Shown piece after piece: positions 1-7,797 of a stretch of 43,010 nucleotides of DNA; the first letter of the stretch is position 1, and the number at the start of each line of letters is the position of its first letter. Below the pieces are notes generated by a model, which saw nothing but the letters and a program-made list of their open reading frames with translations, did not search any database and was not told the origin of the DNA. A program made the position numbers and the translations under genes. The stretch is taken from positions 1-43,010 of the forward strand of contig DGHT01000054.1 in NCBI GenBank assembly GCA_002392765.1, in the 5' to 3' direction. This DNA comes from Verrucomicrobia bacterium UBA3841. GTDB lineage: Bacteria; Verrucomicrobiota; Kiritimatiellia; RFP12; UBA1067.

Positions 1-136
1 ACCTCAAATTGTAGCAAATATCAGCACAGATTGTCAATGGTATTCCATAAAAATAATCATTTTAGTTCCCGATAATTAAATAACTTCATTCCACAATATT
101 AAGCCGTTACAGCTGATGAAAACAACCTCTTCTTTT

Positions 137-156
137 CGCCGCGCAACTGCGCGGCG
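137..156. repeat. GC-rich hairpin, 9-bp stem
   Basis: CGCCGCGCA and TGCGCGGCG form a perfect 9-bp stem around a 2-base loop. It is flanked by TCTTTT on the left and TTATTAAG on the right, so it could end transcription from either strand, but neither flank is a clean T run. It may equally belong to the palindromic elements found elsewhere in the window. Confidence 0.4.
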
Positions 157-607
157 TTATTAAGCCGACGGACGGTTGCCCGCCGTAAAAAAGTTGTTTC
201 ACCTTTGTTGTTTCCAATCACCAGAAGGCGAGACGGTGAAGTATGCCAGTAGCAGTTGTGCTTGAGCCCGTTTGCACTAATTGGCAACCATACATTTATT
301 GGTTTCCAAAGTTATCCAATTTCACGCAACTTTGGAAACGGATAGCCATGTTCGCAAACGCGCAAGGCGGTGATCCGCACCACAATACTCTGCGGGGCCG
401 GGATAACTTTTTCATGTAAACTCTCCGAAAGTTTGTATAATACTTTCCGCAAGACGCAAGATGTAATTGCAAAACCTGGCAGGCGGCGCGAGTTCGCTTT
501 CCAGTCAATCAGCAACGACTCGAATTTTCGATTGAGGAAAATTTCTGGCTTTACACGTTACATACGGATAATATAGCATATTTATCGCATAATCGCAACA
601 CAGCCAA

Positions 608-691
608 ACACTTTTATGTGGGAATAGCGCAACTCGCGCAACACTTTTATGAGCGAATATATAGGTGACACGATCACTTTCATGAGCGAAT
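608..691. repeat. Three direct repeats at 33-bp period
   Basis: A 17-18 bp motif of the form CACTTTYATGAGCGAAT starts near 608, 641 and 674, exactly 33 bp apart. The 15-16 bp between copies are unrelated to each other. The first copy reads ATGTGGGAAT instead of ATGAGCGAAT. Function is unknown. Copies and spacers are too short and too few for CRISPR. Confidence 0.5.
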
Positions 692-695
692 CAAC

Positions 696-899
696 CTAAA
701 AACGGCGGAAGCAATAGCTTCGTAGCTTGCCGGAGGCATTCATCACGAATGTCCTCTTGTCGGTCTTTACATCCACGACGCGCCCGTCGTCGTAGAGGCC
801 AATCACAACCTCGTCGTCGCCGTCGGCCGGGTCCTTGCACTCAACCTTCACATCACCAAACGAAAACGCAGCCGTAGCCGCAAGAATCAGCATTGTCAT
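696..899 (-). CDS. Small secreted hypothetical protein (67 aa)
   Basis: I do not recognise a family. The protein begins with a short hydrophobic stretch (MTMLILAATAAFSFG) that could be a minimal signal peptide. The rest is acidic to basic and looks like beta strands (VVIGLYDDGRVVDVKTDK). A strong ribosome binding site, GGAGGTG, sits ten bases before the ATG and supports real translation. It lies 36 bp after the DUF4832 gene on the same strand and is the last gene of the long cluster. It could instead be the start of a longer protein cut short by a stop. Alternative start: the second ATG six bases downstream. Confidence 0.5.
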   Translation of the reverse strand: MTMLILAATAAFSFGDVKVECKDPADGDDEVVIGLYDDGRVVDVKTDKRTFVMNASGKLRSYCFRRF

Positions 900-935
900 G
901 ATTTCAACACCTCCATAAGTTCTTGGCGTCGCCTA

Positions 936-2564
936 TCACTCCACTTTCACCTTCCCGACCTCGTAACGGCGCATCGCGCCGATCTGCCCTTCGAGCGGGA
1001 GCGCGATTTCGGGCGTTCCTATCCGCGAGCCGACGGATACGGCGAGCGTGTACTCGCCCGGCTTCAGCATCATCACAGTGCCTGGGAACTTGCGCCCCGA
1101 CTCGCGGCACCACTGCACCACGTTGTCCGGCTCGGGAATGCGCTTCGTGAACCCGAAGCGGCACGGCGTCTTCACCGTCCGCGGCTTCTCCACGCCGTTC
1201 AGCGTTGGATCGAGCGTCTTGAAGTCGAAGCGGTTGTCCACCATCGTCCATGCGACGTTGCCCTTTCCGTCCACGAGCGACCACGTAAGCGCCGCGCCCT
1301 TCACGCATGGCGCAACGCCTACGTTGACCCATGTCGAGGCGATTTCGAACTTCTCGCCCGCCGCGACCTCGGCGGGATACGTCACCTCCCGCAGCTCGAA
1401 GCGGTAGCCAAGACGCTTGTTGATCGCGTCGATCTCCTTGCGGAACTCGGAGAGATGGCAGTCTGGGAAATCGTGAATCGAAATGTACGAGGCCTGGTGT
1501 TTCTCGACACATTCGAGGTAGCGCCAGGGTTTCCAGCGCTCGGGTGCGCGATGGCGAAGCGGGGCATGTCCGGTCTCGAGCACAACGGGCAGCGTCGGAG
1601 CGAAAAGACGCGCCCAGCCGTCGTGCGCCCAGCAGTCGTACGGACGGAACTCGTTCTCATCGGGCGGCGGGAAGCAGAAGATCGAGTCGTCGCGGAAGCC
1701 GATGCCGTTCTCGCGACAGTACGCCATAAGCACTCCGTCCGAATTAGGATTCCACCCGCCGTCGAAGCCGTCCAGCGCAATCAGCTGCGTCCGCGTGAAG
1801 TGCCTGCGCCAGAGGTCGATGTGCAGTTTGGAAAGGCGCGTCTTCCACGGCGGCGGGAAGCGGTCGGGATGCACGCCGTCGTTTTGCGCCTTCTCGTCGT
1901 CGGTCAGCGGATACGTGTCGCGCGGATTCCCTTCGCCGTAGATGCCCAGCGAGCCGATGTCTATGAAGGCGACGTTAGGGTCGCCGTCGTATCTCGCGGA
2001 CATCGCCCGCAGGAAATTGCCGAGCTTCTCCAGAAACACAGGGTCGTCGTACACAGGCTCCCAGCGCGGCGGGAAGTCGAGCCCCGACGTATCCTTCGGG
2101 TAGGTGAACCAGTGCCCCTTCGCGCCCGCCTTCCTCACGAATTCGGGCGTTCCTTCCTCAACCTGCGAGCACGTCATCACGCGAAGTGCCATCTTCTTGC
2201 CCTTGGCAATCCACGGCTGTGCGTACGTGTCGAGTATCTCCCAGCGGAAATCCCCTTCCTCCGGCTCGAGGTCGTTCCACGTCAGGCGCATGTAGATAGT
2301 CGAGCATCCGGGGAACCAGTCGAGAGTGTCCTCCGTCGGCGTGTTGACGCCATACGCCCAGATGCGGTTGGAGTATTTGTAGAACACCCAGCCCATGCCG
2401 GGGTTTATGAGCGCCTCGTCCGTCGCCTTCGGCCGCACCGTCGCGTTCGCAGTGCGGCGTGCGCGGTGCGCCCGCCCTACCAGATCGCCCGCATCGCCGG
2501 CGGCGGCCGCAATCGCAAGTGCCGCGGCAATCAGCACAGTCGTTTTATGCATTCGCGTTTTCAT
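936..2564 (-). CDS. Secreted DUF4832 protein with GH-A-like barrel
   Basis: 542 residues. A signal peptide (about 1-23) is followed by an Arg/Ala-rich segment (28-44, VGRAHRARRTANATVRP) that looks like an inserted repeat. A TIM-barrel-like region (about 50-375) has Glu211 in GSLGIYGEGN and Glu330 in LPVVLETGH, placed like the two catalytic glutamates of clan GH-A hydrolases. A C-terminal beta domain of DUF4832 type (about 385-540) follows, with STWVNVGVAP. Activity is inferred; the family is essentially uncharacterised. The start is the ATG after GGAGG. It lies 19 bp after the LVIVD gene and is a paralogue of the gene at 4709-6316. A 75-bp block (2422-2496) is identical to that paralogue although the flanks differ. 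Confidence 0.8.
   Translation of the reverse strand: MKTRMHKTTVLIAAALAIAAAAGDAGDLVGRAHRARRTANATVRPKATDEALINPGMGWVFYKYSNRIWAYGVNTPTEDTLDWFPGCSTIYMRLTWNDLEPEEGDFRWEILDTYAQPWIAKGKKMALRVMTCSQVEEGTPEFVRKAGAKGHWFTYPKDTSGLDFPPRWEPVYDDPVFLEKLGNFLRAMSARYDGDPNVAFIDIGSLGIYGEGNPRDTYPLTDDEKAQNDGVHPDRFPPPWKTRLSKLHIDLWRRHFTRTQLIALDGFDGGWNPNSDGVLMAYCRENGIGFRDDSIFCFPPPDENEFRPYDCWAHDGWARLFAPTLPVVLETGHAPLRHRAPERWKPWRYLECVEKHQASYISIHDFPDCHLSEFRKEIDAINKRLGYRFELREVTYPAEVAAGEKFEIASTWVNVGVAPCVKGAALTWSLVDGKGNVAWTMVDNRFDFKTLDPTLNGVEKPRTVKTPCRFGFTKRIPEPDNVVQWCRESGRKFPGTVMMLKPGEYTLAVSVGSRIGTPEIALPLEGQIGAMRRYEVGKVKVE
2422..2496 (-). repeat. 75-bp block identical to 6171-6245
   Basis: This block inside the first DUF4832 gene is identical base for base to 6171-6245 in its paralogue, while the sequence on both sides has diverged. 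It encodes the segment just after the signal peptide. It contains CCCTACC (2475-2481), the end motif of the palindromic elements elsewhere in the window, next to a stem-forming GGCGTGC/GTGCGCC (G-U pairs allowed) and a CGCACCG/CGGTGCG pair. Confidence 0.7.
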
Positions 2565-2583
2565 TTTACCATTGTCCTCCGTC

Positions 2584-4665
2584 TCAATGCTGCCGTACCG
2601 CGTTAGCCGATTCCATGATCAGGCCCTGGTGTCCGGCGGGGACGATGACGCGTCCGCGCCAGAATGCCGCAAGGTCAGGATTGCCCGACAGTTCATACGC
2701 GCGCAGAAACTTCGGATTGTCCGGATCCGAGAAATCATACACGGCAACCTTGCGCGTGTTGCGGCTTGTCACGGCTACCAGCCGCCCGTCCGAGCGCGGG
2801 ATTCCAGAATGGCGCCTCCCCTGTCCATCCGGCGGAAAGTCGCGTAGCTCCGTCCGCAACCCGTCAGGCGAGACAAACTGGTATTTCTCCCCAACGGTGT
2901 AGAGATAGCGGTCCGCGAACACGCACACGCCGTTGCCCTGGCTTCCCGCCGGCTGCGCTTCGCGCTTGTTGCACGGCGTCGCGACCGGCGCGCCGCCCGA
3001 GAAGTCGATCCAGTTCAGGCCGCGGTACGGCCACAGGCTCGGATGGCGTTTCCCGACAAGGCCGTCCGGCAGATACTTGTTCCACTGGCACGCGGCTCCG
3101 TTCATTCTGCAAAGCGGCCTCCCGGACTTGAAATCGTCAAGCCCCACGACTTCATACCGCCCTGTCCGGGTTGACAGCACGGCGCGCCCCTCGCCGGCAT
3201 TCCAGCACCAGAATGCGACCTTGTTTCCGGAAGACCGCCGCGCAACTTCCCGGAATGCAGCAGGGCCACCGTCCAGTTCGTACACCGCCCAGCCGTCCAC
3301 CCCTTCCGCCGTAACGAGCCTGTCGCCGACGAAGCAGCAGTCCGTCACGCGCCTTCCGCCCGGAAGCTCGCCGATCTTCTTGAACGTACCGTCTGGACGT
3401 ATCCCGACGACATGAAGCCCCGCATTCCCGAACGCCGCATAGACGACATTTCCGCGCACACACGCCGTGCGCGCCTGCCCTGCGGCGGACGGACGATAGA
3501 CTTCAAAGAGGCTTGCGTCCGTCGGGTATGCATCGCTCGTTGCAGTGTTCTTGGGCGGAACGCCCTTTTCGCGCTTCGGAGGATGAACGCCAGGAAACGG
3601 AACGACCCAAAGCCCGCCTGGAAAGCTTGTAACATAGCAGCACCCTTCTCCGACCGCCGCGGAGCTGATCGCCCCGGAAGGCCACGACTGACCCGCCTGC
3701 GGAACGCAGAAGCGCGCGACCGGCTTTGGCAGCTCCGGACGGCTCACATCCACGATGAAGAAGCCGTTGTGGCTGTCGCAGCAGAACGCGAATCCGTCCG
3801 CCACGCGAACAGTCCAGAAATCGTGGTTGCGCGGCTTGAACACGGGGAAGTCGATGCGCGAGACATGACTGGGCTTCGCCGGGTCCGCGAGATCGAAGAT
3901 GTCGAGCCCGCGCCCCGCGCCGACAAGCGCCTCGTCAGTCCGGGACACGCGGCCCGTCAGCGACTTGGCGCGGTGATGGCGGGCGTCGTGTCCCGTAGAG
4001 CAGTAGAGATAGCGCCCCGCAATCTCGAGTCCGTCGCCGAAGCCTCCGAGACCGACGGTGCCGATCGCGCGAAACGCGCGCATGTCGTGCGCATCGAACA
4101 CGGTTACTTTGCCGCCGCCCCACTCGCCCGAATAGAGATAGCCGTCGCGGTAGCGGTTGGACTGGGATTCAGGCGTGATGCGAATCGCGATGTGCCGCGG
4201 CCGGTCCGGATTGGAAACATCGACCGCTTCCACTCCGTAGATGCGCTCCGAAAGGAAGGCCGTCTTGCCGACGACATCTATTCCCGTCGCGAACTCCACC
4301 GAATCGTAGAGAGACCTGAGTTTCATGTTCTTCGGGTCGGAGACATCGACGATGCGCATGCCGGTCTCGCGGGATACGACGTATGCAAAGCCGTCCGAGA
4401 CGACGATCTGCCTGTTGTGGTCCATCCCGTCAATGCTGCCGAGCAATTTCGGGTTGGCAGGGTCCGACACATCGAGCGCGTAGAGAGTGCCGTCGCCTAT
4501 CGCATAGAGGGTTTTGCCATCAAGACACACCCCCATCATGTTTTCCGAAACGCCCTGAACCTTCCGGCATGAATCGAGCGGGATTTCCTTCCAGACCTCC
4601 GTTTCCGCCGCGCCTGCGGCGGAGGCAAGCGCGAGCGCCGCAACGCATATAAAGATTTTTTTCAT
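2584..4665 (-). CDS. Secreted LVIVD-repeat beta-propeller protein
   Basis: 693 residues with a signal peptide (MKKIFICVAALALASAAGAAE). At least five copies of the LVIVD-type strand are visible, such as LYALDVSDPANPKLLGSI, MRIVDVSDPKNMKLRSLY, VEAVDVSNPDRPRHIAI, LDIFDLADPAKPSHVSRI and FFIVDVSRPELPKPVARF, spaced about 45-70 residues apart. The C-terminal half continues as propeller-like sequence (LHVVGIRPDGTFKKIGELPGG). Such proteins are secreted or surface-located, and no enzymatic role is known. The start codon follows an array of AACCTTTC octamers whose minus-strand purines may stand in for a ribosome binding site. It is flanked by two DUF4832 genes on the same strand, which suggests a shared job on the same glycan or at the cell surface. 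Confidence 0.75.
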   Translation of the reverse strand: MKKIFICVAALALASAAGAAETEVWKEIPLDSCRKVQGVSENMMGVCLDGKTLYAIGDGTLYALDVSDPANPKLLGSIDGMDHNRQIVVSDGFAYVVSRETGMRIVDVSDPKNMKLRSLYDSVEFATGIDVVGKTAFLSERIYGVEAVDVSNPDRPRHIAIRITPESQSNRYRDGYLYSGEWGGGKVTVFDAHDMRAFRAIGTVGLGGFGDGLEIAGRYLYCSTGHDARHHRAKSLTGRVSRTDEALVGAGRGLDIFDLADPAKPSHVSRIDFPVFKPRNHDFWTVRVADGFAFCCDSHNGFFIVDVSRPELPKPVARFCVPQAGQSWPSGAISSAAVGEGCCYVTSFPGGLWVVPFPGVHPPKREKGVPPKNTATSDAYPTDASLFEVYRPSAAGQARTACVRGNVVYAAFGNAGLHVVGIRPDGTFKKIGELPGGRRVTDCCFVGDRLVTAEGVDGWAVYELDGGPAAFREVARRSSGNKVAFWCWNAGEGRAVLSTRTGRYEVVGLDDFKSGRPLCRMNGAACQWNKYLPDGLVGKRHPSLWPYRGLNWIDFSGGAPVATPCNKREAQPAGSQGNGVCVFADRYLYTVGEKYQFVSPDGLRTELRDFPPDGQGRRHSGIPRSDGRLVAVTSRNTRKVAVYDFSDPDNPKFLRAYELSGNPDLAAFWRGRVIVPAGHQGLIMESANAVRQH

Positions 4666-4670
4666 TGTTT

Positions 4671-4713
4671 AACCTATCAACTTTTCAACCTTTCAACCTT
4701 TCAACTTTTCAAC
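4671..4713. repeat. Octamer tandem array AACCTTTC x5
   Basis: Five octamers of the form AACYTTTC (one AACCTATC) follow each other from 4671 to 4710, plus a final AAC. The array fills the gap between two genes. The TGA stop of the upstream DUF4832 gene (4709-4711) lies inside it. On the minus strand it reads GTTGAAAG repeatedly, so it is also purine-rich just before the next ATG. Confidence 0.8.
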
Positions 4714-6316
4714 GTGCAAAAACATTTATCTTGCCGACCTCGTAACGGTGTGTCGCGCCGATCTGCCCTTCGAGCGGGAGCGCGATTTCTGGCGTGCCCT
4801 GCCACGAACCGACGGAGACGGCAAGCGTGTAGGTTCCTGGTTTGAGCGGCGCGAACGTGTCGGGGAACTGCCGCCCCGCCGCCCGCGCCCAGGTTACGCA
4901 GTTATCGGGTTCGGGAATGCACTTAGAATACCCGAAGCGACACGGTGTCGCAACCTTGCGCAGTTTCTCCACACCCTTGAGCTTCGGCTCGAGCGATTTG
5001 AAATCGAACGCATTGTCCGTCACGCACCAGGCGACGGAGCCATCGGGATTGAGGAGCGACCACGTGAGCGCGGCGCTCTTCGTCTTCGGCGCGACGCCCA
5101 CGTTCACCCACGTCGATCCGATCTCGACCTTCGCGCCAACTTTAACCTCCTTCGGATACGTCACCTCGCGCAACTCAAATCTATATCCGAGAATCTTGTT
5201 GATCTGGTCGATCTCCTTCCGGAACATGCCGAGATGCACGTCGGGGAAATCGTGTATTGACATGTAGGACGCCTGATACTCCTCGACGCAGCGAACGTAG
5301 GCGTCGTCGTCCCATTTGGGCGTGCCTACGAGGTAGGGGCAATGTCCTGTCTCCACCACAACCGGCATCGTCGGTGCGAACTTGCGCGCCCATCCGTCGT
5401 GCGCCCAGTAGGCGAACGGGCAGTTCGCCACAGTGCCCTTCGGCGGGAAGCAGAATATCGAATCGTCCCTAAATCCTATTCCGTTTTCGCGGCAGTAGCG
5501 CATCATGTCGGGATCCTCCTCTTGGCTCCATCCGCCATCGAGATCGTCAGAAACCACAAGGTAGGTGTTGGGCATAAGCCGTTTCCACAGGTCGAGATGC
5601 ATCTTGGCCAGTCGCACAAACTCCGTCCGGTTCTCAGGCTTGTCCAGCGACTCCTGCGACGTGTTGCCGTGATGGCACTCCCCATATATCCCGAAGCTGC
5701 CTACGTCCACGAACGCCACATTCGGGTCGCCGTCGTAGCGCCGTGCAAACGCCTTTATGAAATTCTCCAGCTTCGCGAGAAACACTGGATCGTCGTAGAT
5801 CGGCTCCCAGCGAGGCGGCAGTTTGCCGCTCAACGCGGTGTCGGTTTTGTATTCGAACCAGTAGCCTTTGGCGCCCGCGTCGCGCACGAACTGCGGCGTG
5901 GCGGTTTCCGTCTGGTTGCAGCAGATGATGCGCAGCGCAATCTTCTTGCCATTCGCGATCCAGTTCTGCGCTGCGGAATCGAAGAGATCCCAGCGATACT
6001 CGCCCTCCTCCGGCTCAATGTCGTTCCAGAGGACGCGCATATAGACCGTCGAACAGCCTGGAAACCAGTCGAGCGTGTCGCTCTCCGGGGTATTGATGCC
6101 GTAGGCCCAGAGACGGTTGGAGTACTTGTAGAACACCCAGCCCATGTCGGGATTTATCAGCGCCTCGTCTGTCGCCTTCGGCCGCACCGTCGCGTTCGCA
6201 GTGCGGCGTGCGCGGTGCGCCCGCCCTACCAGATCGCCCGCATCGTCATCGGCGGCGGCGGCGGACGCAAGCGCAGCAGTAAGCACCAGAACCATCGTTA
6301 TTCTTGTCGCATTCAT
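4709..6316 (-). CDS. Secreted DUF4832 protein, second paralogue
   Basis: 535 residues from the ATG at 6316; a TTG nine bases upstream is a less likely start. Signal peptide about 1-25, then the same VGRAHRARRTANATVRPKATDEAL segment as its paralogue at 936-2564. The barrel-like region has matching acidic residues in GSFGIYGECH and MPVVVETGHCPY. The C-terminal DUF4832-type beta domain carries STWVNVGVAPKTKSAALTWSL. Overall it is clearly homologous to the first copy but diverged, except in one perfectly identical 75-bp block. Its stop codon lies within the octamer array. Probably a clan GH-A-like glycan hydrolase or binding protein acting outside the cytoplasm. The true substrate cannot be read from sequence. 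Confidence 0.8.
   Translation of the reverse strand: MNATRITMVLVLTAALASAAAADDDAGDLVGRAHRARRTANATVRPKATDEALINPDMGWVFYKYSNRLWAYGINTPESDTLDWFPGCSTVYMRVLWNDIEPEEGEYRWDLFDSAAQNWIANGKKIALRIICCNQTETATPQFVRDAGAKGYWFEYKTDTALSGKLPPRWEPIYDDPVFLAKLENFIKAFARRYDGDPNVAFVDVGSFGIYGECHHGNTSQESLDKPENRTEFVRLAKMHLDLWKRLMPNTYLVVSDDLDGGWSQEEDPDMMRYCRENGIGFRDDSIFCFPPKGTVANCPFAYWAHDGWARKFAPTMPVVVETGHCPYLVGTPKWDDDAYVRCVEEYQASYMSIHDFPDVHLGMFRKEIDQINKILGYRFELREVTYPKEVKVGAKVEIGSTWVNVGVAPKTKSAALTWSLLNPDGSVAWCVTDNAFDFKSLEPKLKGVEKLRKVATPCRFGYSKCIPEPDNCVTWARAAGRQFPDTFAPLKPGTYTLAVSVGSWQGTPEIALPLEGQIGATHRYEVGKINVFAR
6171..6245 (-). repeat. 75-bp block identical to 2422-2496
   Basis: Second copy of the identical block within the DUF4832 paralogue, with CCCTACC at 6224-6230. 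No synonymous difference separates the two copies, although the adjacent codons differ (for example at the preceding ALINP segment). This points to a recent insertion or conversion event. Confidence 0.7.
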
Positions 6317-6323
6317 TGTTTTC

Positions 6324-6342
6324 AACCTTTCAACCGTTCAAC
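6324..6342. repeat. Short octamer array before DUF4832 start
   Basis: Two octamers, AACCTTTC and AACCGTTC, plus AAC lie between the GH16 stop and the DUF4832 start. They belong to the same repeat type as 4671-4713. On the minus strand they read GTTGAAAGG, nine bases before the ATG. Confidence 0.6.
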
Positions 6343-6351
6343 AGGCATCCG

Positions 6352-7737
6352 CTATTCCACCTCGTCCCATACGCGCACGTGATCGACGACGAACTCGTCG
6401 CCCGCCGCAACGGCGTCATCGAGGTTCGGGTCCGCCTTGCCGGTCATGCGTCTGACACGGTAGTTCCTGCATTCAGTCGTGAGGTACATGAAGTGCGGAC
6501 GGTGGGAGATCAACTCGGCGACGCGTCCGTCCTCCTTGCCATCGACGTAGAACACGTAGCCGTCTTTGTTCCACAAAACGCCGAAGTAATGCCATCCTTC
6601 CCAGTTGGGCAGCTGCACGTCCCAGTCGCCGCCGACCTGGATGCGTTTCTCGTCCGCTCCGTAGCCGCAGGCGAAGACATTGTGCGGCCAGACGATGCCG
6701 GGCTTGAACGACTCCAGCATGTCGATCTCCGCCCCGGAGTCCGCGGGGTCGAGCGTAGTGCCGATGTTCTCGCTCTGCATCCAGAACGCGCTCCACCAGC
6801 CGGGCTTGCGCTGCAACTTACACCGGCACTCCCAGTACCCGTAGCGGTGCTGGAACTTCGCCGGCTCGCGCTTCCCTATCCACCAAAACTTGTTCGTGGT
6901 GCCGTTGTCGGGATAGTCCCAGAGAATCTCGCCCGTCTGGAGCTGCGGCGAGACGAACTGTCCGTCGGGACGCTTCGCGACCTTCATGTGCAGAAGCCCG
7001 TCCTTCACCTCCACCGTGTTGTCGGACGGATGCGCGAACCAATGCGCCGGGCGTCCCCAGAAGTTGGTGCGGTAGCTCCATATCGACTCATCAAGCCTGT
7101 CCCCGTCGAATTCATCCGACCACGCCAACTTGAACTTGCGTCTCGCAGGCAGCAGGCTCGGCGCACGGCCTGCAACAGGCGTCTCGACCGTGTCCGGCGA
7201 CTCGGCCGTCTGCCGTTCCACGACCGTCACCGTTCCCAGCCGATAGCGGAGCGTCGCGCCTATCTGCCCGTCGAGCGGAAGCGCGACCTCAGGCGCGCCC
7301 TGCCGAGAGCCGACGGAGACGGCGAGAGCATAAACGCCGGGCTTGAGCGAGGCGGGCGCATCCGGGAACCGGCAGGGCGTCAGGATGGTCTGCGGCCTTT
7401 CCTCGCCGTCGAGTTTCGGTTCGAGCGACCTGAAGTCGAACGAATCGTCCGTAACGCACCACGAGACCGAGCCATCCTTGTCGATAAGCGACCATGTGAG
7501 CGCGGCGCTTTTCGTCTTCGGCGCGACGCTCATGTTCACCCAGGTTGACTCAATGACAGACTTCTCTCCGGCCGTCACACGCGAGGGAAACCTCGCATCG
7601 CGAAGCTCGATGCGGTAGTCGAGCGCATCGCCCCTCGCTTTCGGACGCACATTGGCACGTCCGCCATAGGCGCGCACGGAGTCGCCATACGCCGCCCCGG
7701 TAAAAAGCGCCACCGCGCATAAAAACAGTTTATTCAT
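6352..7737 (-). CDS. DUF4832-type beta domain fused to GH16
   Basis: 461 residues with a signal peptide (about 1-18). Residues about 25-170 match the end of the DUF4832 paralogues (VRPKARGDALDYRIELRDARFP, then STWVNMSVAPKTKSAALTWSL). A linker leads to a GH16 catalytic domain (about 201-461). The GH16 signature EIDMLE places the catalytic residues at Glu337, Asp339 and Glu342; WSAFWM before it and FYVDGKEDGRV after it are also typical. GH16 enzymes cleave beta-1,3 or beta-1,4 glucans and galactans, and the exact substrate is unclear. AAAGGAG six bases before the ATG supports the start. Compared with the DUF4832 paralogues, the whole barrel between VRPKA and YRxELR is missing. It sits between a GH-A enzyme and a DUF4832 gene. 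Confidence 0.85.
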   Translation of the reverse strand: MNKLFLCAVALFTGAAYGDSVRAYGGRANVRPKARGDALDYRIELRDARFPSRVTAGEKSVIESTWVNMSVAPKTKSAALTWSLIDKDGSVSWCVTDDSFDFRSLEPKLDGEERPQTILTPCRFPDAPASLKPGVYALAVSVGSRQGAPEVALPLDGQIGATLRYRLGTVTVVERQTAESPDTVETPVAGRAPSLLPARRKFKLAWSDEFDGDRLDESIWSYRTNFWGRPAHWFAHPSDNTVEVKDGLLHMKVAKRPDGQFVSPQLQTGEILWDYPDNGTTNKFWWIGKREPAKFQHRYGYWECRCKLQRKPGWWSAFWMQSENIGTTLDPADSGAEIDMLESFKPGIVWPHNVFACGYGADEKRIQVGGDWDVQLPNWEGWHYFGVLWNKDGYVFYVDGKEDGRVAELISHRPHFMYLTTECRNYRVRRMTGKADPNLDDAVAAGDEFVVDHVRVWDEVE

Positions 7738-7758
7738 CGTTTTCTCCTTTCAACCTTC

Positions 7759-7785
7759 GGCGCGATGGGGTCATCGCGCCCTACC
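7759..7785. repeat. 27-bp palindromic element, copy 1
   Basis: GGCGCGATG and CATCGCGCC form a 9-bp stem around GGGT, followed by CTACC. The same 27 bases occur in inverted orientation at 16667-16693. This copy interrupts an octamer array (CTTTCAACC on the left, AACTTTTCAAC on the right) between the GH-A and GH16 genes. Confidence 0.85.
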
Positions 7786-7797
7786 AACTTTTCAACT

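Larger units (their letters stand above)
1..695. other. Intergenic, AT-richer, no supportable gene
   Basis: This stretch is visibly richer in A and T than the rest of the window and has no ORF longer than about 70 codons. Overlapping short minus-strand frames between 99 and 515 resemble no family I recognise; they may be decayed gene remnants. One minus-strand frame has a GGAGAG-like ribosome binding site near 425 before an ATG at about 418, which would give a 39-residue peptide, but nothing else supports it. The stretch contains a near-perfect hairpin (137-156) and three direct repeats at 33-bp spacing (608-691), listed separately. It lies downstream of the long minus-strand cluster and may hold its terminator. 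Confidence 0.5.

Noticed and set aside
99..576. Several ORFs of 60-70 codons on both strands in the left AT-rich stretch
   Set aside because: They overlap each other, lack recognisable motifs and have no consistent start signals. Kept only as a note on the intergenic region.
608..691. CRISPR array
   Set aside because: Repeats of 17 bp with about 16-bp spacers and only three copies; no cas genes in the window.
1455..2606. 383-codon plus-strand frame across the first DUF4832 gene
   Set aside because: Antisense shadow. The minus-strand frame has a signal peptide, ribosome binding site and a diverged paralogue.
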